Shown in pieces: positions 1 through 8,188 of a stretch of 58,221 bases of DNA (within the stretch, counting starts at the first letter, position 1; every line of letters begins with the position of its first letter). The stretch lies in NCBI GenBank assembly GCA_029262635.1, contig JAJCZA010000022.1:1-58221 (forward strand), read 5' to 3'. A program made the position numbers and the translations under genes. This DNA comes from Vampirovibrionales bacterium (lineage in GTDB: Bacteria > Cyanobacteriota > Vampirovibrionia > Vampirovibrionales > Vampirovibrionaceae). The notes beneath the pieces are model-generated. The model saw only the letters and a program-made list of their open reading frames with translations, was not told where the DNA came from and did no database searches.

Positions 1-1281
1 TTCTGCGGTAAAGGATGGACTACCAACCCCTTTAATAATATTGGCGACAATATCATCCCGGTTAATGCCCCAATCCACAGCCTGCCTAAAATATGGATTG
101 TTAAACCATCGGGATTTTATTGGATCCACTAACGGTTCACCCGTTTTTGGATCTTTACGGGGATTCAGGTTGAAAAAGATAAATTGTCGTACGCTGGTAG
201 GCCCCAAATTATACAGGGTAAAGTCCGGCCTCTTCAGGTTACGCACATGAGTCAAAAATTGACCTGGCACTCCATAAATATCAATATTTCCCTGTTCAAA
301 TTGTAGGGCCATATTGTTCATGTCATTGACAAAGTTCAGCACATACCGCTCCAGATAGGGTAAACGAGTACCCATTTTATCCACCATATGAAAATGAGGA
401 TTTTTAGTGTAGGTGACTCTTTGTAGACCCGGATCGTAGCTTTCCAACACCCAAAGACCATTGGATACAAAATGTTTGGGATGTTCTGAAGCTTCAATGG
501 TTCCCCAACTCGCGTCAAAAGCTTTTTTGCCCTTGGCCGCAATGGGGCCCAAAATATGCATGGGAGCAATAGTATACCCTAGCCGACGTTTGAAAGGCGC
601 AAAGGGCTTGGCAGTTTTAAACTCAATGATCAGCTCGTCCAATGCTCGAACCTCCGGGAATTTTCCATCCACCAACAAGGTGTCTCGAGCACTGGGGTTT
701 CCCAATCCTTGTTTGAAAATCGTATTCCAGGTAAAAATCACATCTTCAGCCGTTAACGGGTGGCCATCCGACCACTTTAGTCCTTTACGCAAGGTTACGA
801 CGTAGGTCATGTTATCGTCTTTTACCTCGACGGATTTTGCCAGATCCGGAATGACTTCGCCCGTTGCCGGATCATTGGTCGTCAGGCCCGCTCCCATCAA
901 TCCACTCACGTGGGAAGATGTTCCGTCTTTGGCAACCCAATTATTGAAAGTTTTTGGGCCTCCGCCAATTTGCGCCGCGTAAAACGTCCCTCCCGGCTTT
1001 CCGATTTCACCGCGAGCCACATGGTATTCTGTGCCGTCAACTTCTGTCAAATCATAAGTACCTAAAGCTGGTGGTTTCAGATTAACCACATGGATTTTCC
1101 CCCGCTCATTGCCATTTACGCCAGCCGAGGTAGAAGAATCCGGCTTACATCCGGTTAACAGGCTCAGGCTCAGCACACAAGCGATAAAGCCGGCCAGACC
1201 CTTTGTTCCGATTTTACCGAACCGGGTCATGACACTCATTTTTTCTGACAGGGAGCCAGTATCTGCAAACAATCCGGACAC
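1..1281 (-). CDS. ABC transporter peptide-binding lipoprotein, family 5 (3' end outside window)
   Basis: This would capture oligopeptides (or a similar solute) outside the membrane and deliver them to a Dpp/Opp-type permease. The 427 visible residues include a hydrophobic signal ending in a lipobox (LLTGC, Cys about residue 45). Family 5 features follow: a region of the type KWSDGHPLTAEDVIFTW, then SRWFNNPYFRQAVDWGINRDDI. The start chosen is GTG, because GGAGGAG lies 5 nt upstream. The in-frame ATG at 1239 gives a more usual signal-peptide length but has no ribosome site. The C-terminal part lies beyond base 1. No permease gene is adjacent; the only Dpp-type permeases in the window are at 23.8-26.0 kb, so partnership with them is inference. 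Confidence 0.85.
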   Translation of the reverse strand, partial: MSGLFADTGSLSEKMSVMTRFGKIGTKGLAGFIACVLSLSLLTGCKPDSSTSAGVNGNERGKIHVVNLKPPALGTYDLTEVDGTEYHVARGEIGKPGGTFYAAQIGGGPKTFNNWVAKDGTSSHVSGLMGAGLTTNDPATGEVIPDLAKSVEVKDDNMTYVVTLRKGLKWSDGHPLTAEDVIFTWNTIFKQGLGNPSARDTLLVDGKFPEVRALDELIIEFKTAKPFAPFKRRLGYTIAPMHILGPIAAKGKKAFDASWGTIEASEHPKHFVSNGLWVLESYDPGLQRVTYTKNPHFHMVDKMGTRLPYLERYVLNFVNDMNNMALQFEQGNIDIYGVPGQFLTHVRNLKRPDFTLYNLGPTSVRQFIFFNLNPRKDPKTGEPLVDPIKSRWFNNPYFRQAVDWGINRDDIVANIIKGVGSPSFTAE

Positions 1282-1615
1282 CTCTTCTCCTCCAATATTA
1301 ATGTTCGTCTAATTTTCGTTCGAACCGGGCAAAAAAGTCTATATTATATGAAGGAATCCGATCATTTCCGCCCCAAGTTTAACGCCTTAAAATGTTTAGT
1401 GTGTATACTTTTATAAAGCTGAACCCAAGAAATAATGCTGGACGACAGAGAGAATAACACGTATAATAATATAAACAAATAGGTGTGGTTTTTAAGCGAA
1501 TTTTATTGATCTTCTGGTGGATGTGGTGCGATGCCACAAAAGTTACTATTAGAGTAGTGTGTTCAAATGGTATGTGATCCAGTTTACGAAAGACAGAACA
1601 GGATGGGGTGACCTA
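1282..1615. other. intergenic region, AT-rich
   Basis: About 330 bases without a convincing gene. A TATAAT-like hexamer reads on the minus strand at 1343-1348, placed to serve the binding-protein gene, but I see no good -35 partner. I see no hairpin terminator and no repeat. Confidence 0.4.
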
Positions 1616-1786
1616 ATGACGTTTCAAGAATTATCGATCAATGAGGATACAACGTTACGACCGGCGTTCCGGAAGCAAGAAACCAAAACAGCATGGGAAG
1701 TGGTATTGGAGAACAATGGACCGGTCATGACGATCTGGTTTATCGTCATGCTTATTAACATGATTGCGCTGGTGATTCTTTTTTAA
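1616..1786 (+). CDS. small single-pass membrane protein, unknown function
   Basis: A 56-residue protein with a charged N-terminal half and one C-terminal membrane span (about residues 36-56, PVMTIWFIVMLINMIALVIL). It resembles other tail-anchored small proteins only in layout; I do not recognise a family. The ATG at 1616 follows the SD-like GGGGTGA 4-5 nt upstream. A GTG at 1559 would add 19 residues but has no ribosome site. It stands alone between a minus-strand lipoprotein gene and a minus-strand TPR gene. Confidence 0.55.
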   Translation: MTFQELSINEDTTLRPAFRKQETKTAWEVVLENNGPVMTIWFIVMLINMIALVILF

Positions 1787-1866
1787 AGCACTAAAAAACT
1801 TTCCTGAATTTTAATGGAGCAGAACCTATTTACCCTCAATTGAAAACTTAAATATTAATCAAGAAC

Positions 1867-2892
1867 CTAATCAGCAGAAGGTTGATCGACACACGGAGGA
1901 AGCCAGGGCCAAAGCCCCAAGTCCTCATGGCGAATTTGCTCCTGAGGATCTTCGTAATAAATGCCATTGCGTACCGCCTGAATCTGTTGCGCCAACTGTT
2001 GGGCTTCCGGCACTTGCCCACCTACGGCCAAAATGTTAACAGAACGTGCTAATTCCCGAAACCCTGGTTCAATGGCACCGAGATCCACCAGGGCCAGTCC
2101 TAGGTTATATCGAATTTCATAACTTTCATTCTTTAATTGGAGAGCGTTACAGTACTCTCGGGTGGCATTAATCAGGCTATTATCTTTTTCTACCGAATTT
2201 TCCAGTAATTTTGAGTGGTAAATGACACCCAGATTAAAGCGGGACTGGAAGTGTTCGGGATTTTGCCGAAGCGCTTGCCGATAATAGTAAATCGCCCAAT
2301 CGAACAACCAGTTTTTTACGGGAATACGGGTTTCCTGTGGATTTTCAGCGGCGGTCTTGTAAAGATCTCCTAAGGCTATTAGTAGCTCCGGATGATCAGG
2401 GTGGGCTTTTAACGCATCACGATAAACGGCAACAGCCGACTCCAGTCGGGTCGTCGTATCTTGAAGATAACGAACATAGGCAATCCGGGTATCAACCGCT
2501 GACTCATCCAAAGATTGTTCATTTTTAAGCACAGTCTCAAAAAGCGTTTTGGCTTTTGTTTGCATCTCTTGAACGGTCTTTCGCTTTTTCAATGGGGTAA
2601 GATCGTCGCCTTCTGTATACTCAAAAAAGCCTTCATCAGTATATTTCTGGCTTAGGTGATGATAAACTTTGGCCAAATGCAACGCCGCATCCATATTCTT
2701 TTCATCTTTTTTAACGGCGGCTTCATACAGAACCATGGCGCGAATCCAATTACCACTGTTAAGCGCTCGAGTCCCTTCATTGGTTGAAAGGTACTGTTCA
2801 CTCAGGGCGGAGATTTCCTTGTTGTAAAACACGGCAGCACCCAAAACCGCAATAAAGAGCAAAAAGATAATCAGATTAAAAATAAAACGCAT
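1867..2892 (-). CDS. membrane-anchored TPR-repeat protein
   Basis: A 341-residue protein with an N-terminal membrane span (about residues 2-22) followed by an extracytoplasmic or periplasmic domain of tetratricopeptide helices. TPR-like segments include AVLYEAAVKKDEKNMDAALH, AVYRDALKAHPDHPELLIAL and YYRQALRQNPEHFQSRFNLG. Such proteins scaffold complexes, but no partner is evident. The ATG at 2892 is preferred over an upstream TTG at 2958 because translation then begins right before the membrane span, with GGTGA about 10 nt upstream. It is divergent from the gene at 2999, so the 106-bp gap must carry promoters for both. Confidence 0.75.
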   Translation of the reverse strand: MRFIFNLIIFLLFIAVLGAAVFYNKEISALSEQYLSTNEGTRALNSGNWIRAMVLYEAAVKKDEKNMDAALHLAKVYHHLSQKYTDEGFFEYTEGDDLTPLKKRKTVQEMQTKAKTLFETVLKNEQSLDESAVDTRIAYVRYLQDTTTRLESAVAVYRDALKAHPDHPELLIALGDLYKTAAENPQETRIPVKNWLFDWAIYYYRQALRQNPEHFQSRFNLGVIYHSKLLENSVEKDNSLINATREYCNALQLKNESYEIRYNLGLALVDLGAIEPGFRELARSVNILAVGGQVPEAQQLAQQIQAVRNGIYYEDPQEQIRHEDLGLWPWLPPCVDQPSAD

Positions 2893-2998
2893 CGACTTTT
2901 GTTCACCAGATGACTCGTATCTAACATTAATATCTATATGGAAGTGTACCAAATCCAAGGAATTTTGGTTAAAATAACCCCAAAAGGCCCTTTATTTT

Positions 2999-3718
2999 AT
3001 GCGAAACCCCATAAAAAAGTCTGTATCCAGCCTTCTGTTATTTATGATGGCTTTCCTCCAGATCGCATTGAACATGAGGGGCTGGACAGTGGATAATGAT
3101 TTACAAATCTGGCCGGAAGTTGTTCTAAATATCCCCCTCTCGGAACGTAACTCGATTTCTACCTTAGCCACACCCCGCTTTGGTGAAAATGGAACAAAAT
3201 TGAATCAGATGATTATGCCACAGGTTGGCCTGTTCCATAAATGGAACGAACATCTACAAACAGGAGTCACGGCCGAATACTTTAAGAGCTTCCACCCGGT
3301 TAATCAGGAAGAATTTCGCCTTGGGGAAGATATTATCTTTTATCACAAGGTTTTTCCCGACCATAAACATCTGACCATGTCGATGCGACACCGTATTAAG
3401 ATTGAGGAGCGGTTCCAACGCAATGTGGATACAGTGGTTCGGCTACGAATTCAGAATCAGATTAAAAAATCGCTGGGCCAAAGTCCATGGTATTTAGTGG
3501 CTCGAAACGAAGCGTTCGTTAATCTAAATTCGGCTCGCGGCGGGCCCCAGGCTGGCTTTGAACAAAACCGGGCTTTCGCGGGCCTGGGACGAAAACTTAA
3601 GAGCAAAGCCAAAGCCGAAGGCGGGTATCAACTCATGTACCTAAATACCCCTTCACCGGCTGAAAATCGCTTATTCCACACCATCTACCTCAAGTTGGTA
3701 CTGAGCCCGTTCAATTGA
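2999..3718 (+). CDS. DUF2490-like outer-membrane protein
   Basis: A 239-residue exported protein with an N-terminal hydrophobic signal (about residues 9-24). The pattern matches the DUF2490 family of small outer-membrane beta-barrels of unknown role: a W-rich start (DNDLQIWPEVVLNIP), the RHRIKIEERFQ signature, RLRIQNQIKKSL, then ARNEAFVNL, an FEQNRAFAGLGRKL segment and a late GGYQLMYL strand. The ATG at 2999 has an A/G-rich upstream region. It is transcribed away from the TPR gene. The family assignment rests on the motif order, not on a search. Confidence 0.65.
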   Translation: MRNPIKKSVSSLLLFMMAFLQIALNMRGWTVDNDLQIWPEVVLNIPLSERNSISTLATPRFGENGTKLNQMIMPQVGLFHKWNEHLQTGVTAEYFKSFHPVNQEEFRLGEDIIFYHKVFPDHKHLTMSMRHRIKIEERFQRNVDTVVRLRIQNQIKKSLGQSPWYLVARNEAFVNLNSARGGPQAGFEQNRAFAGLGRKLKSKAKAEGGYQLMYLNTPSPAENRLFHTIYLKLVLSPFN

Positions 3719-3886
3719 GGGCAGCCCTGCCACCTAATCCCTAAAGAAAAGACAGGTTTTTTTATAATTTGAGGGAAAGTTGTTCCTTATTTGGGGCACT
3801 TCGCATAAAATAGCATTAGGAAAATAATTATTTTTCAAATTTGTTATTAGAGAGTTATTAATTATTAAGATTGAGGAGTCTGGATT

Positions 3887-4243
3887 GTGAAAATGAAACT
3901 TGCCGCTTTGGCACTCGCAACAACCTTGGTTCTGTCTTCTGCTGCACCTTCGCATGCTGATTCAGAAACCGCTACGGATCTGATTATCCACACCTTTACC
4001 TTGCCGTTTCGACTGGTAACTGGTGGGCTAACCGGAACTTATGGCTTACTAACCGAGGGTAGCAAAGAAGCGTACGACCTAAGTGCTGATGTGAACGACC
4101 GGGTTGTTGATGCTGGAACAACACCAGCACAATTGTTACTTTGGCCATTTACCATTCCTGTCGGCTTTGTTAAAGGCGGTGTTACCGGCTTTGCTGATAA
4201 GTTCCCCGATGGGTACAGCTATTGGGATAGTTGGACCGAGTAA
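3887..4243 (+). CDS. small exported protein, unknown function
   Basis: A 118-residue protein with a clear signal peptide (MKMKLAALALATTLVLSSAA, cleavage after SHA near residue 24). The mature part is short and amphipathic, with two similar Gly/hydrophobic segments (TLPFRLVTGGLTGTYGL and TIPVGFVKGGVTGFADKF). This internal repeat suggests two equivalent membrane- or surface-associated helices. The GTG start is chosen because GAGGAG sits 8 nt before it; the ATG two codons later is too far from that site. A strong terminator follows. I do not recognise the family. Confidence 0.7.
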   Translation: MKMKLAALALATTLVLSSAAPSHADSETATDLIIHTFTLPFRLVTGGLTGTYGLLTEGSKEAYDLSADVNDRVVDAGTTPAQLLLWPFTIPVGFVKGGVTGFADKFPDGYSYWDSWTE

Positions 4244-4263
4244 GGCCCGCTTTTTAAATCACT

Positions 4264-4305
4264 ATAAAACCCGCTTGAACCTCTTCAAGTGGGTTTTATT
4301 CTTTT
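4264..4305 (+). terminator. rho-independent terminator
   Basis: A 16-bp stem (4264-4279 with 4284-4299, one G-U pair, 4-nt loop) is followed by CTTTT. It ends the small exported protein gene. Confidence 0.85.
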
Positions 4306-4386
4306 ATCAAGGCAAAAGTTTTCATTTAGAGGGTTTGGTAAGATAGACGTTAAAATTTAAAGCCTTTAAAGGCAAAGGATCTTCAC

Positions 4387-5034
4387 GTGGTTACTTCGGT
4401 TTACGGTGCTGGCTCAACTTATCCTCTCTACCCTTATTCAGGGTATGGATTCCGTTCATCTCTTCCTACACAGGCTGTTCAGCCAGGATATCAAGCGATT
4501 ACTCCCCATTCAAGACCCCTATTGCCAGCCGGTTACCTTCCCCGGCCTGTAATCAGCTGGGTTCCTGTTCTGAGGCAAGGAGTATCACCGGCCCCAAATG
4601 CACTCCTTTCTCCGACTTCTACTCCTTCTCTTGTTCAAGGCTACTCTAGACCCATCGATAATTTTGCACCTTTAGAGCCAGAAGCTCCTGCCCAGCCTAA
4701 ACAAGTAACTCCCCCTCAGTTTAGTGAAGTTAACGCCAGTCACATCCTTCTGAAGATCAACGATTCATCGAACGAAGCTGAAGTGCTACAACAGATTTCA
4801 GCCCTAAGACAAAGTATTTTGGCCGGGGAGTATACGTTTGCCGAAGCCGCAAAAAAGTTTTCAGAGTGTCCGTCGAGCAAAAGCGGAGGAGACCTCGGCT
4901 ACTTTGAAAAAGGAGCAATGGTTGGAGCCTTTGAAGAGGCTGCATTTGACCCATCGTTAAATCCGGGTGCTATTTCTGAGCCTATACGAACAGACTTTGG
5001 TTGGCACCTAATTCAGGTTCAGGACCGACGATAG
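4387..5034 (+). CDS. PpiC-type (parvulin) peptidyl-prolyl isomerase
   Basis: A 215-residue protein. Residues 1-115 are a low-complexity Pro/Tyr/Ser-rich stretch with no signal peptide. Residues about 117-215 form a complete parvulin domain: NASHILLKI, a helix, FAEAAKKFSECPSSKSGGDLGYF, GAFEEAAF, and PIRTDFGWHLIQV. The family catalyses cis-trans isomerisation of prolyl bonds and assists folding. Parvulin foldases are often exported, so the unstructured N-terminus in place of a signal is unusual. The GTG start has AAGGA about 7 nt upstream. It converges on the regulator gene at 5050. Confidence 0.85.
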   Translation: MVTSVYGAGSTYPLYPYSGYGFRSSLPTQAVQPGYQAITPHSRPLLPAGYLPRPVISWVPVLRQGVSPAPNALLSPTSTPSLVQGYSRPIDNFAPLEPEAPAQPKQVTPPQFSEVNASHILLKINDSSNEAEVLQQISALRQSILAGEYTFAEAAKKFSECPSSKSGGDLGYFEKGAMVGAFEEAAFDPSLNPGAISEPIRTDFGWHLIQVQDRR

Positions 5035-5049
5035 CGGCTGGCCCGTCTT

Positions 5050-5754
5050 CTAATCTATGGACGTTTCGACAAACCCTTGTTTAATAGCTTTAACGGCCGC
5101 CTGAGTGCGGTCATCGACAGCCAGCTTTTGAATAATATTACCCACATGGGCTTTAGCCGTGTGGGTGGTCACATTCAGGGCGCTAGCGATTTCTTTATTG
5201 CTCTTTCCATCCACAATAAGCTCTAGGACTTCCATTTCCCGCTCGGTTAAGTCCGTATTATACCGCTTTCTCTTTGGCTCTTTATAGGAAGGGCTTTCCG
5301 GCTCAGTGGCTTGTTGAGGCTTTGGACTGGAAATCGAATGCAATACCATGCTGGCAATCGCTGGGTCCAGCCATAAAGCCCCTTCCAGAACCATTTCAAT
5401 GACCTGGCATAGTCGATTAACCTTGATATCTTTCATGCAGTAAGCATCAGCTCCTGCTGCCAGAGAAGCAATGACTTCCTCTTGGTCTTTATGGGAAGTG
5501 AGCATAATGATTTTGATATCCGAGTATTTTTCTTTGATCTGTTGGGTCGCTGTAATACCATCCATAACTGGCATGCCAATATCCATTAAAACCACGCTTG
5601 GATGCTTTTCGCCTGCGAGGCGGAGGGCATCACTCCCGTTTTCTGCCTCGGCAACCACTTCAATATTATTTTTTTCATCCAGAGCAATGACGAGGCCATA
5701 GCGAACCAACTCATGGTCTTCCGCAATCAGTAGTTTAATAATCGTGTCACTCAT
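5050..5754 (-). CDS. LuxR/NarL-family response regulator
   Basis: A 234-residue regulator. The N-terminal receiver domain has acidic residues in LLIAEDHE, the phosphoacceptor Asp in VVLMDIGMPVMDG, T in MLTSHK, and K in CMKDI. A C-terminal LuxR helix-turn-helix follows (DLTEREMEVLELIVDGKSNK, then a VTTHTAKAHV recognition helix). It is the DNA-binding partner of the kinase just upstream: its ATG overlaps the kinase stop by 8 nt, and GGAGAG lies 6 nt before it. Targets are unknown. An upstream in-frame start inside the kinase gene is rejected because it lacks a ribosome site and adds non-receiver residues. Confidence 0.92.
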   Translation of the reverse strand: MSDTIIKLLIAEDHELVRYGLVIALDEKNNIEVVAEAENGSDALRLAGEKHPSVVLMDIGMPVMDGITATQQIKEKYSDIKIIMLTSHKDQEEVIASLAAGADAYCMKDIKVNRLCQVIEMVLEGALWLDPAIASMVLHSISSPKPQQATEPESPSYKEPKRKRYNTDLTEREMEVLELIVDGKSNKEIASALNVTTHTAKAHVGNIIQKLAVDDRTQAAVKAIKQGFVETSID

Positions 5755-6979
5755 GAATACTCTCCGAACCCTGCTTTCTGGGTAGGGTAATAAAGAAACT
5801 GGTTCCTTTGCCCACATCACTTTTAACACGAATATTGCCGCCGTGTAACCCTAAAATCATTTTACAAATATAGAGCCCCAGCCCGGAGCCAATCTTTTTT
5901 CGGGTGCGTTGAACAACAAAATAGCGATCAAACAAATGTTCTTGTATCTCAGGCGGAATACCCGGCCCATTATCGCGCACTTCAACCTCAATAACCCCGT
6001 TTTCGTTACTTTCCCGGATTTCAATGCGACTGTTAGTCGGGATATTATCCAGCGCGTTACCTATTAAATTAATAAAAACTCGCTTTAACTGTTGACGATC
6101 ACCAGAAATGGTTGGAATTGCGAGCGATAACTCATTGACTAGTTCAATATCCTTTGTTTCTGCAATCAATGAAAGCTCCTGAAGACATTCCGCGGCTAGC
6201 TCACAAAGGTTGACTGGTTCTCGATTCAGCCGAACCTTGCCGGCTTCATATTGATTAATTTCCAGCAGCTTGTTGACCATGCTTAGTAAATCTTCATTGC
6301 TATGGACTAAGCGCTCAACGAGTCCTGATAGCTTATCAGGTAAAAGCTCCTTCTGACTCTGTAAAATATCAAAAGCCCTTTGTTGAGCAATTAATGGGGT
6401 TCTTAAATCGTGAGTTAAAGCGGAAATAAACGTATCTCGGAGTACTTCGCTTTCTTTTACTTTTTCCAGAGCTTCTTTTAATTCGGTATTTGCTTTTTTT
6501 AGTTCTTCGGTACGTTGTGATACCCGATGTTCCAGCTGTTCATTCAGACGACGGATTTCTTTCTCCATTTGTTTTCGTTCCGTAATCTCATGTCGTATAA
6601 CAGCGTATTGGTGCGGTTTCTTCCTTTCATTTAACAGAGGAACAATGGTTGTATCCACCCAATAGTGGGAGCCATCTTTCGCCCGGTTCTTAACATCACC
6701 TTTCCATATACTCCCATTGCCAATGGTTTTCCACATGCCTTCGAAAAACTTCTGTGAATGGTGATCTGACTTGATAATACGATGGGTTTTCCCGATGAGT
6801 TCTTCGGGTGTGTATTTGGAAATTTGACAGAATTTATCGTTCACGTAAATAATAATGCCCTGAACATCTGTAATCGCAACGATTGCAGATTCATCCAAGG
6901 CATATTTGATGTTTTGAAGCTCGATTTCAAGCTTCTGTGCCATCTCTTGTTTCAAATGTTTTGAAGTGTTTGGGGCCAT
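5747..6979 (-). CDS. PAS-domain sensor histidine kinase
   Basis: A 410-residue cytoplasmic kinase with no membrane span. An N-terminal PAS/PAC domain (about 20-135, with AVIRHEITERK at the PAC end) leads to a coiled coil (about 135-185). A HisKA helix with phospho-acceptor His in SALTHDLRTPL follows, then a HATPase domain with N box (NLIGNALDN), G1 box (DNGPGIP) and GSGLGLYICK. It probably senses an internal redox or ligand signal and phosphorylates the LuxR regulator encoded downstream with an 8-nt overlap. Its start lies 6 nt after the CBS gene stop, so the three genes form one operon, probably translationally coupled because no separate ribosome site is visible. Confidence 0.92.
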   Translation of the reverse strand: MAPNTSKHLKQEMAQKLEIELQNIKYALDESAIVAITDVQGIIIYVNDKFCQISKYTPEELIGKTHRIIKSDHHSQKFFEGMWKTIGNGSIWKGDVKNRAKDGSHYWVDTTIVPLLNERKKPHQYAVIRHEITERKQMEKEIRRLNEQLEHRVSQRTEELKKANTELKEALEKVKESEVLRDTFISALTHDLRTPLIAQQRAFDILQSQKELLPDKLSGLVERLVHSNEDLLSMVNKLLEINQYEAGKVRLNREPVNLCELAAECLQELSLIAETKDIELVNELSLAIPTISGDRQQLKRVFINLIGNALDNIPTNSRIEIRESNENGVIEVEVRDNGPGIPPEIQEHLFDRYFVVQRTRKKIGSGLGLYICKMILGLHGGNIRVKSDVGKGTSFFITLPRKQGSESIHE

Positions 6980-6985
6980 TATGGG

Positions 6986-7468
6986 TTAAACAGTTTCTAC
7001 TTCTTTTTTTAAGCTATGTCCCGCTATTAGTTTTAACAAGTCAAAAGTGGTTACAATGCCAATCGGGTCTTTATCCGGTGTTGTGATAATAACCCGGTGG
7101 ATTCGATTTTTAAACATGATCGTGGCAAGTTCCTCAACCTCGGTATCAGGTAAGGCCGTGAAAACATCACGTTTCATGTAGTCAGAAACAAATCCTTCTG
7201 TAATAGAGTCCAGATGCAATCCTTCTTCAGCCAAGATGCGATCAATTTTGGCTTCTTCAAAATAATTAGATGAAAACATAATATTGTTACCGGAATTAAG
7301 CAAAATGTCGTGGATACTCATGACACCGATCAGGTTTTTCTCAACATCCACAACCGGCGCACCACTAATCCGGTTTGCGATAAACAGTTCGACGGCATCC
7401 TCGCACATCATTTCGGGCTTGATTGTAATCAACTGGCTTGACATGATGTCTTTTGCATAGAATTGCAT
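6986..7468 (-). CDS. tandem CBS-domain protein
   Basis: A 160-residue protein made of two CBS domains (about 1-60 and 90-155: DIMSSQLITIKPE, RISGAPVVD, YMKRDVFTALPD, RIHRVIITTPDKDPIGIVTTFDL). CBS pairs usually bind adenine nucleotides and report energy state. As first gene of the CBS-kinase-regulator operon it is a likely modulator of the signalling pathway, though this is inference. GGAGGA precedes the ATG by about 7 nt. Confidence 0.9.
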   Translation of the reverse strand: MQFYAKDIMSSQLITIKPEMMCEDAVELFIANRISGAPVVDVEKNLIGVMSIHDILLNSGNNIMFSSNYFEEAKIDRILAEEGLHLDSITEGFVSDYMKRDVFTALPDTEVEELATIMFKNRIHRVIITTPDKDPIGIVTTFDLLKLIAGHSLKKEVETV

Positions 7469-7522
7469 GAGTGGGTCCTCCTTAAGGATTGATCATTAGA
7501 TTGATTTTAAATCAAATTTTAG

Positions 7523-7567
7523 AAAAAAGACACCTCGCCAAATTCTCATTAACGAGATGTCTTTTTT
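7523..7567. terminator. bidirectional rho-independent terminator
   Basis: Perfect-looking arms AAAAAAGACACCTCG (7523-7537) and CGAGATGTCTTTTTT (7553-7567) with one mismatch and a 15-nt loop. A/T tracts on both sides allow termination on either strand. On the minus strand it lies 25 nt after the small ORF at 7593-7649. Confidence 0.8.
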
Positions 7568-7592
7568 GAGTCAGGATATTGACGATAAGTCC

Positions 7593-7649
7593 TTAATCAA
7601 TATTTACTTTTTGTTTTTTAAAATCAGAAAAGGGATACATTAATGACAT
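7593..7649 (-). CDS. 18-residue small ORF with strong ribosome site
   Basis: Encodes a short peptide, MSLMYPFSDFKKQKVNID. It is supported by AGGAGG placed 7 nt before the ATG and by a good terminator just downstream, so it looks like a complete miniature gene. No family is recognised. It could be a small protein or a leader peptide for the CBS operon, with the hairpin at 7523-7567 acting as attenuator. Confidence 0.4.
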   Translation of the reverse strand: MSLMYPFSDFKKQKVNID

Positions 7650-7802
7650 GGTGGAGCCTCCTTCAAATTCAACATAAGTGCTTCAGAGGTTTCAGGCTCT
7701 ATAATCTTACTGTGCCACAAATGGAGACGATGAAAAATTCAACATTGGTCTATTACTCAAGTAGCTAATACCCTGTTTGCTTCCATTAATCACCTAGTGA
7801 GG

Positions 7803-8165
7803 TCAGTTCTTCTCCAGTAGGCAGTCGTTTTTTGATGGTACATGATATTTACCTGCAGGCGTAATCGACTCAACGTGAATCCAATGCTGTTCGTTTTCCG
7901 CTTTGTCCACGTTTCGCATTCGCTTTGTGCTTTGTTCACCACAAAACATCACATTTTCACCTGACTTCCAACCCTTTGTTTGTCCTGTATCGACACCATG
8001 AACTTGCCACAACGACATATCATCCAGCTGAATCACTTCACCGCAATCGTAAACATGCTTTATCCAATGAGGTTCACAAGCGTTAACCACGGCAAAGATA
8101 CTGATTAAACAGCCGAGAACAAGTGAAGTCCCAAACCAGGTTATTTTTCTAGAATAGCCCGTCAT
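7803..8165 (-). CDS. small exported cysteine-containing protein
   Basis: A 120-residue protein with an N-terminal signal (about residues 10-28, ending VNACEPHW). The mature part has cysteines near the start (CEPHW), in VYDCGE, MFCGE and at NDCLLEKN, allowing two disulfides. The pattern ...YDCGEVIQLDDMSLWQVHGVD is reminiscent of small beta-barrel exported proteins with a G-x-x-I-x-L-x-D-x-S-x-W-x-V core; no function is known to me. AAGGAGC lies about 10 nt before the ATG. It follows the universal stress protein gene by 23 nt on the same strand, so they probably share a transcript. Confidence 0.65.
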   Translation of the reverse strand: MTGYSRKITWFGTSLVLGCLISIFAVVNACEPHWIKHVYDCGEVIQLDDMSLWQVHGVDTGQTKGWKSGENVMFCGEQSTKRMRNVDKAENEQHWIHVESITPAGKYHVPSKNDCLLEKN

Positions 8166-8188
8166 TTTGCTTATGCTCCTTTGCTTTT

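Noticed and set aside
41-805. Plus-strand ORFs at 41-250 and 461-805
   Set aside because: Antisense to the binding-protein gene, which has a strong family pattern in the minus-strand frame.
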